From: Candidatus Latescibacterota bacterium | GTDB taxonomy: Bacteria; Krumholzibacteriota; Krumholzibacteriia; Krumholzibacteriales; Krumholzibacteriaceae | DNA length: 47,583 nucleotides | Reading direction: 5' to 3' | NCBI GenBank assembly: GCA_019038625.1 | Contig: JAHOYU010000121.1 | Span: forward strand, 1-47,583 | In this document: one piece after another, positions 42,703 to 47,583 of the stretch | Layout: every line of letters begins with the position of its first letter | How positions within the stretch are numbered: position 1 is the stretch's first letter | Program-made: the position numbers and the translations under genes | The notes under the pieces: model-generated | Database searches by the model: none | Seen by the model: only the letters and a program-made list of their open reading frames with translations | What the model was told of the DNA's origin: nothing

Positions 42703-44112
42703 TCATCGCACAAGGACCAGTTTCTTCGATTCGGCAACATCGCCGCTCGTGAATCTCAGAAAATATACTCCACTGGCCACCGTCAGGCCATTTTCGTTTC
42801 TTCCGTCCCAGAAGGCCTTGTATGCACCCTTTTCATGAATTTCGTCCACCAGTGTACTAATCATCCTGCCCGTGATATCGAAGATCTCAAGGCGTACTCT
42901 CGACGTGGAATTTGTAAAATATGGAATCGTCGTCGAGGGATTGAACGGGTTGGGGTAACTGCTTCCGAGCCGGGCGACCGGCGGGATCTCGGTCCCGGTG
43001 AATTCGCTGGCACTGAAGGATATGTTAAAGGGTGGAAGGCCCGTACTGATCGGTGAAGATGTGATCATTACTTCCGCCAGGGCATCGTAGATGTGGATAC
43101 CCGGAGATGTCGCGGTCTGATCCGCGATGAAAAGTTCGCTGTTCGGTGAGATCTCGATGTCGTTCAGGACATAAGCTCCTGGAGAATAGATTGTGGAAAC
43201 GGCCAGGCCTGTAGACGGGTTGAAGCTGATTACATCGGTCTGAAATGATGAATTTGTAACTATCGCAAAGCCTTTCGATGCGTCGAGCACCGCTATGTCA
43301 TTTATATCGCCTCCAGCCGCAGATTCAGTGAGCAGGTATCCAGCGGTAGAGAGACTCGAAGGATCGATCAGCTCGACGCCTGCGTCCTGGACACCCCACC
43401 ATCCGACACAAGAGACTGCCAGGTTGCCGCTGGATGGGTCGAGAACTATCGCGGAAAAGGGATTGGTCCCGGCGAGCTGGATTGCCTGGATTCCGGGGGT
43501 GGAGTCGTCGCAGTCGATCAGTGTGTCGGAAGCACAATCGACAACAGCGATATAGCTGTCGCCTACAGGGCCCCAGTAGTTATTCCTGTCAAGACGCTGA
43601 ATCGTCGCGAACAGGATGTCGTGCTTTATGAAGACTCTGCTGACCTCGCAGAGGCCGTCCGCGTCTGCGAATGCCGACAGGTCGATGCTTCCCTCATTCG
43701 CACCGGTCGTCGGGTTCATTATCAGGATGTCGTTGCTCTCATACAGCGGGATATATGCCTTAGATGGACTTCTGAAGGCAATGTCCTGGGGGTTGGTCCC
43801 GTTGCCTGTGGAGAACTGTCTGATGGTCGAGAAGCCCGCCTCTGGATCGAGAACCTGGATATTGTCTGCCGGGGAGCGGTTTACGATATAGACGAGGCCA
43901 TCATACCAGCGGGCGATGGCATCGCTGTGGATCGCTGTGACATCGACATCAGTCGTGTAGGAGCCGTCGAGCCAGATCACGGAAGAACTCCCTGTTTCGT
44001 AGTCTGTAGTGGTGATGAATGCGGATTCATCAGCAATGCACTCAGCGAAGGGGAATAGGGATATTATTACTGCTGCGAATACGATTGTTGTGAAACGGTG
44101 TGATCTGTTCAA
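42703..44112 (-). CDS. Secreted beta-propeller with FlgD-like C-terminal domain; possible BtuG-like cobalamin protein
   Basis: 469 residues. A signal peptide (1-28, ends ECIADES region) is followed by six or seven YncE-like propeller blades to about 370 (GLVYIVNRSPADNIQVLDP, NPQDIAFRSPSKAYIPLYE, NDIAVLDASKGFAIVTN, LNDIEISPNSELFIADQ), then a C-terminal domain with SSYPNPFNPSTTIPYF ending in GVYFLRFTSGDVAESKKLVLVR. Bacteroides BtuG is a surface propeller that captures vitamin B12 and hands it to BtuB. This gene lies 39 bases downstream of a btuB-like gene under a B12 riboswitch, so the same job is likely. BtuG is a lipoprotein, whereas this one lacks a lipobox. AAAGGA lies six bases before the ATG. 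Confidence 0.8.
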   Translation of the reverse strand: MNRSHRFTTIVFAAVIISLFPFAECIADESAFITTTDYETGSSSVIWLDGSYTTDVDVTAIHSDAIARWYDGLVYIVNRSPADNIQVLDPEAGFSTIRQFSTGNGTNPQDIAFRSPSKAYIPLYESNDILIMNPTTGANEGSIDLSAFADADGLCEVSRVFIKHDILFATIQRLDRNNYWGPVGDSYIAVVDCASDTLIDCDDSTPGIQAIQLAGTNPFSAIVLDPSSGNLAVSCVGWWGVQDAGVELIDPSSLSTAGYLLTESAAGGDINDIAVLDASKGFAIVTNSSFQTDVISFNPSTGLAVSTIYSPGAYVLNDIEISPNSELFIADQTATSPGIHIYDALAEVMITSSPISTGLPPFNISFSASEFTGTEIPPVARLGSSYPNPFNPSTTIPYFTNSTSRVRLEIFDITGRMISTLVDEIHEKGAYKAFWDGRNENGLTVASGVYFLRFTSGDVAESKKLVLVR

Positions 44113-44151
44113 TGTTTTTCCTTTCTGAACTCCTGTTTCTGCCCGGTTCGA

Positions 44152-46245
44152 TCATAGTTTGAAATTAAGGGATGCATAGAAACTTCTGCCCGGAAGTGGA
44201 AATCCGCTGACATCAGCGGTCCTTCGGTCAGTAAGATTGTATGCTTCTATAGTCAGTGACAGCCCCTCTAGGAAAGGCTTTGTCACCAGAATCATGTTGT
44301 GCAGGTCACGGCTTCCAGTTTCTCTGGTGTTGTAACGGTTCAGATAGTTTGATCCCATATGGTCAAATTGCCATGCAAGACTCCATTTTGACCTGAAGTA
44401 TTCGATTGTCAGTGAAGCTTTGTGGACCGGCCGGCCCGGGAGCTCATTGCCATTGTAATATGGAATGGGACTGACATCCCTGCTGTCCAGCCATGCGTAG
44501 TTGCCTGAGACCACGAATCCCGCCGGGAATTTTCCCGATGATGAGAGTTCGATGCCTCTAACTCGGGCCTTTCCGATATTTTGTGGCCTCACTGTCGACT
44601 GGGAATTCGGAAAGAACAGTATCAGGTCGTCTGTCTCATTGTAGAGATAGGTTGCTTCAAAGAAGAATTCATTTATGAATCCTGCTTTTCCCGGTGTGAA
44701 TATCACCCCGATGTCTCTGTTGATACCTGATTCAGGGGAAAGGTCGCTTTCTCCAGTAACTGTTCCCAGATTGCCGAACAATTCGAAAAATGTGGGGATC
44801 CTGTAATACGATCCATAATTGCCCTTGAAAGTGATCGAAGGTGTGGGTCTGAACCTGAATCCGAAGGCAGGTGTATGTTTGTCGCCACGTATTTTCCCGA
44901 CAGGTGTCGGTGGGATCCATGGAAAGGGAGGTTCTGCATGGAATTCATTTTCGTACCACTCGGACCTCTGCGAGAAAGAGAGGTCGAGAATCTCATGTAA
45001 AAGAAACAGGTTGCCGGTAAAGGTCAGCGAAGTAGTTTTTCTGTTTCTGTCCGGTCCTGATGTGGCGACCGGCAGGTAGCTGGCAGGGCGGTACTTCTCC
45101 ATTCTGTTCTCGACGAACAGGTCGAAAGACACAGGGAATGAACGGGGATATATTTTTGTCCTGAGGTTTCCTCCCCAGGAGAGGATCCTGTTATCGGTGC
45201 TGCTTGAGGAAAGGTCGATGTCTCCAGCTGGATCATTGAATCTTTCGGCTGTCCACGAATAGAATGCCGTAGCTTCAGGATGTATTCTTCCCGACAGAAA
45301 TGAAGAGGGAGCAGCCTTGATGTATGTCATGCGGCGCTGGCGTTCGAGCCGGGCCGATGATTCCTGGTCGGCCCCGGGACCAGGCAGGCCGCCTTTTCTG
45401 ATGAAGGAGTTATGGTGGAGGGAGAGAGAGCCGATTACGGGAAGGTCGGTCCGTATCCTGCCGGTCAGATTCCACCTTTGAAAATCGTTGTTTGTCCTTG
45501 TAGAAGTTTCGTCGTCGAGGATATTCTCCGGTGTCGCGTTGTCGTCGAGGAAGCTGAAATCGCCTGAGCTTTCAGTGTATCCTCCGAAGGCTCTCAGGTC
45601 GAAACGTCCCATGACAGATCCTGCCGAGAGTGAATATCTTCTGGAACCGAAAGAGCCGCCTGCTGCCCGGCCAGAAATGCCGATGCCAGCATCGGTCGGC
45701 CCGTTACTGTCTGCTGAAACGAGATTGACCGTTCCACCGATCGACGAGGCACCGAACCCTGCCGGGCTGAATCCCCTGTAGATCTCTATCGACGAAATAT
45801 CTCCAAGGGAAAAATCTGCCAGGTTAGTCATCCCGGAATAGGCATCGCTGAGTGGGACGCCGTCGAGATAGAATCCGACCTGCGCGGATGAAGAACCCCT
45901 TATCGACATCGTCGCGAAGCTCCCGAGGCCGCCGTATTGCCTGATATTGACCCCCGTGCATCTGGCGAGGACCATCACGGGATCCGCCATCGAGTTTTCC
46001 TTTTTATCGATTTCCACAAGGCCTACGAACCCTGACTTGTTCATGATTTCCCGGGAAGGCTCGGTCCTGATTCCTTCTACTACTATTTCCGGGGTCCAGA
46101 ACAGAGTGTCGAGCAACTCAGGCTGGTGTTCTGGCCTTGCCTTCGAAGATTTCTCCTCGCCGGACTTTTCCCCGGCCGCATGCGGAGAAGAGATCCCCGC
46201 GTTCAGGAAAATGAGAAATAGAAAGGAATAAACGACAGATCGCAA
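44152..46245 (-). CDS. btuB: TonB-dependent cobalamin receptor BtuB-like
   Basis: 697 residues. Signal peptide (about 1-24), TonB box-like PEIVVEG, plug domain (DPVMVLARCTGVNIRQYGGL, ATMSIRGSSSAQVGFYLDGVPL, ISSIEIYRGFSPAGFGASSIGG), then a 22-strand barrel ending SFYASLNFKL. The fold is the TonB-dependent receptor type, and the cobalamin call rests mainly on the riboswitch in its leader. Starts at TTG 46245 with GTGGAG nine bases upstream. First gene of a two-gene operon with the propeller protein. No btuC/D/F genes are in the window. Confidence 0.9.
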   Translation of the reverse strand: MRSVVYSFLFLIFLNAGISSPHAAGEKSGEEKSSKARPEHQPELLDTLFWTPEIVVEGIRTEPSREIMNKSGFVGLVEIDKKENSMADPVMVLARCTGVNIRQYGGLGSFATMSIRGSSSAQVGFYLDGVPLSDAYSGMTNLADFSLGDISSIEIYRGFSPAGFGASSIGGTVNLVSADSNGPTDAGIGISGRAAGGSFGSRRYSLSAGSVMGRFDLRAFGGYTESSGDFSFLDDNATPENILDDETSTRTNNDFQRWNLTGRIRTDLPVIGSLSLHHNSFIRKGGLPGPGADQESSARLERQRRMTYIKAAPSSFLSGRIHPEATAFYSWTAERFNDPAGDIDLSSSSTDNRILSWGGNLRTKIYPRSFPVSFDLFVENRMEKYRPASYLPVATSGPDRNRKTTSLTFTGNLFLLHEILDLSFSQRSEWYENEFHAEPPFPWIPPTPVGKIRGDKHTPAFGFRFRPTPSITFKGNYGSYYRIPTFFELFGNLGTVTGESDLSPESGINRDIGVIFTPGKAGFINEFFFEATYLYNETDDLILFFPNSQSTVRPQNIGKARVRGIELSSSGKFPAGFVVSGNYAWLDSRDVSPIPYYNGNELPGRPVHKASLTIEYFRSKWSLAWQFDHMGSNYLNRYNTRETGSRDLHNMILVTKPFLEGLSLTIEAYNLTDRRTADVSGFPLPGRSFYASLNFKL

Positions 46246-46331
46246 GCTGATGGCTCCACGTGTTCGCAGGACGGTCTAAGCACCGGACCAGGCGCCCGTC
46301 CGAAACAGGTCTTCGAGATGGAGACAAAACA

Positions 46332-46364
46332 GGACTCTGGAGGGAAAAAGAAACCCTCCGGTCC
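46332..46364 (-). terminator. Candidate riboswitch-controlled terminator in the btuB leader
   Basis: On the minus strand GGAC-C-GGAGGG pairs with CCCTCC-AGA-GTCC around a loop of TTTCTTTTT, followed by TGTTTTGT. The upstream TCCCCTCC (46387-46380) could pair instead with GGAGGG and act as antiterminator. Fits transcription control, but is a by-eye fold. Confidence 0.45.
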
Positions 46365-46440
46365 TTTCGGGAAAAAGGTGGAGGGGACGCAATGCCTCTC
46401 CCTATCCTCTCATTCCTCGAAGAGGTCCAGGGACTATTTA

Positions 46441-46605
46441 TTTTTCAGGCAGGTATCCTGACTTATGGCTCCAGCGCCTCCGCCCCCCTTCCCGGCCATT
46501 TCGGCCAGTGGTCACGGGCGGCAGGCTCGCCAATTACAGTGGCGGGTCCGTGAGGGAATCTCACCCTCTTCCCTTTACGCCGACATGCGGCGCCTGAAAT
46601 ATTTT
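46441..46605 (-). promoter_or_regulatory. Cobalamin riboswitch
   Basis: The minus strand shows the conserved core: AAAGGGAAGAGGGTGAGA, then CCCGCCACTGTAA, a GC-rich hairpin (ACTGGCCGAAATGGCCGGG) and the B12 box AAGTCAGGATACCTGCCTGA (46464-46446). P1 is closed by ATTTCAGGC (46601-46593) with GCCTGAAAA. It lies 195 bases upstream of the btuB-like gene and normally turns expression off when adenosyl- or hydroxo-cobalamin is plentiful. Confidence 0.95.
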
Positions 46606-46612
46606 CAGAGAG

Positions 46613-46641
46613 ATTGTAACCTGTGAGGACGGGGAAGTCAA
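46613..46641 (-). promoter_or_regulatory. Sigma70-type promoter of the B12 operon
   Basis: TTGACT (46641-46636) and TACAAT (46618-46613) on the minus strand with a 17-base spacer. Predicted start near 46606 coincides with the 5' edge of the riboswitch. Confidence 0.65.
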
Positions 46642-46676
46642 AATGATTTTATTGTCTTTTAAAAATTTCCGCCTGG

Positions 46677-47583
46677 CTATGGAATGTCTTCTTCCTCATC
46701 AGCATACAGGATTCCCCACCTGTCGAATATAGCGGATGCGATCGAGTCCACCTGGGACCTGTTGAAGAACCAGAGAGGCATCCCGAAATGAACGCTGGGG
46801 GCCGGTATTGTCGTGCCACCGGGAGCGACGGCTTCGGCATACCGGGTGTGCCAGAAAGCGACAGGCTGTCCCTCGAGGACCGACCGGTTTATCCTGCACC
46901 GGGCCCTGTATATAGGATGGAAACAGGACTGCTGTGGGATTCCCATGTACGACATCCAGTATTGTGGATCGTAGACTTCGGCGTAATGGAAACCTCTGAC
47001 AGCGGGATCGAAGAACATTCCCGGCTGGGTGACCATATCCCACAACTCAAGCCTCTCAGGGAACCCGGGGATATCCAGAGTGACGGGATCGCGCATGTCG
47101 AGGAATGCGTGCGTCATTGCGTCAAGATCCTTGCTTCTGTTGAAAGGTATCCATGTCTTCAAGACGCCCTCGATCTTGTCGATGACAGTGACGCAGAGGT
47201 CCTTGTAGGCAAGGGTCATCATTCCCGCCCGACTGTTGCAGGTCGGGGCGGAATCATAAAGATCGCACCTCAGGTTGCAGGGGTATTTTCTGTAACCCAC
47301 GGGGATTACCGCTCCAAGTCCGCCGGTCCTTTCAGAAGATCCGCAGGTCCAGAGATGCCCCCCGAACGCCATGTAGTAGGGCAGGAAGTTGATGAACTCG
47401 AAGTGGTTGTAACGGATCAACCTCGTCCACACACTTCCCTGTTCGGCATCGATCGCGGGGCTGTACGTCCAGATTATATTCCTGTATTGAAACACCAGGC
47501 TCAGGGGTGGCGGCATGAAAGTATTCTTGCTCACATCGAAAATATCTCTGTCCGAGTTGAAAGTCGGGCAGAGCATGCACAGG
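46677..47583 (-). CDS. Unknown Cys-containing protein (5' end beyond the right edge)
   Basis: At least 301 residues; the frame continues through CTG TGC to the right edge, so the start is missing. I do not recognise the family. The visible part is rich in aromatic residues and prolines, with scattered cysteines (LCMLCPTF, GHLWTCGSS, YPCNLRCDLYDSAPTCNS, QQSCFHPIYRARC) that could form disulfides, as expected for an exported protein. The C-terminus ends DRWGILYADEEEDIP, an acidic tail without a sorting domain. It is upstream of, and in the same direction as, the B12 operon, which has its own promoter. Confidence 0.6.
   Translation of the reverse strand, partial: LCMLCPTFNSDRDIFDVSKNTFMPPPLSLVFQYRNIIWTYSPAIDAEQGSVWTRLIRYNHFEFINFLPYYMAFGGHLWTCGSSERTGGLGAVIPVGYRKYPCNLRCDLYDSAPTCNSRAGMMTLAYKDLCVTVIDKIEGVLKTWIPFNRSKDLDAMTHAFLDMRDPVTLDIPGFPERLELWDMVTQPGMFFDPAVRGFHYAEVYDPQYWMSYMGIPQQSCFHPIYRARCRINRSVLEGQPVAFWHTRYAEAVAPGGTTIPAPSVHFGMPLWFFNRSQVDSIASAIFDRWGILYADEEEDIP

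Noticed and set aside
1-47583. CRISPR array, insertion sequence or rRNA
   Set aside because: Looked for regularly spaced short repeats, transposase motifs and rRNA signatures; none seen.

Overview
The window looks like a chromosomal segment of a Gram-negative bacterium of the FCB superphylum, perhaps a Krumholzibacteriota-like or related uncultured lineage; this is inference. Two large secreted proteins end in a FlgD-like domain with the YPNPFN motif that is common in that group. There are also outer-membrane proteins (a TonB-dependent receptor and a small barrel), lipoproteins with lipoboxes (LpoB type) and a mix of sigma70-like promoters. I see no integrase, transposase, CRISPR array or phage structural cluster. 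Most genes are housekeeping or envelope genes.

Layout. 1-2783: the 3' part of a fibre-like protein with an S74 self-cleaving chaperone and a long internal duplication, then two tiny membrane proteins and a cupin. 2793-7974: a DUF2079-like membrane protein, then a STAS-like protein paired with a five-PAS hybrid histidine kinase. The first ~4.4 kb is visibly AT-richer than the rest. 8048-13692 (minus): a papain-like protease/beta-helix surface protein, a CDF metal exporter and a DegT-type sugar aminotransferase. 13745-16193: a NifU-domain protein whose terminator lies inside its reading frame, an orphan prepilin and an M19 dipeptidase. 16225-20605: a transketolase-like enzyme with a Cys-Cys-Cys tail, an arylamine N-acetyltransferase-like protein and an HDOD protein. 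20899-25229: an acyl-CoA dehydratase activase-type ATPase and its C-terminal partner, split over two overlapping frames with a canonical -1 slippery heptamer in the overlap. 25248-27765 (minus): a Cache chemoreceptor, an OsmC protein and tRNA-Leu(CAG). 28019-29964: an LpoB/COG3014 lipoprotein pair. 30214-35060: a compact operon smpB - amidase - GerMN - murI - rph - rdgB. 35173-37345: a NatAB-like ABC exporter. 37491-40466: radical SAM/SPASM protein, glycosyltransferase and PrmC-like methyltransferase. 40485-42679: a small outer-membrane barrel, a second glycosyltransferase and tRNA-Pro(TGG). 42703-46641 (minus): promoter, cobalamin riboswitch, candidate terminator, BtuB-like receptor and a secreted beta-propeller. 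46677-47583: an unknown protein cut by the right edge.

The two most interesting systems are (i) the B12-riboswitch operon, in which a BtuB receptor is followed by a beta-propeller protein reminiscent of the Bacteroides BtuG cobalamin-capturing protein but carrying a FlgD-like C-terminal domain, and (ii) the split activase gene, where a GGGAAAA heptamer in the correct phase could fuse the two frames into one protein of about 1443 residues. Both are readings of the sequence by eye and need the stated checks.
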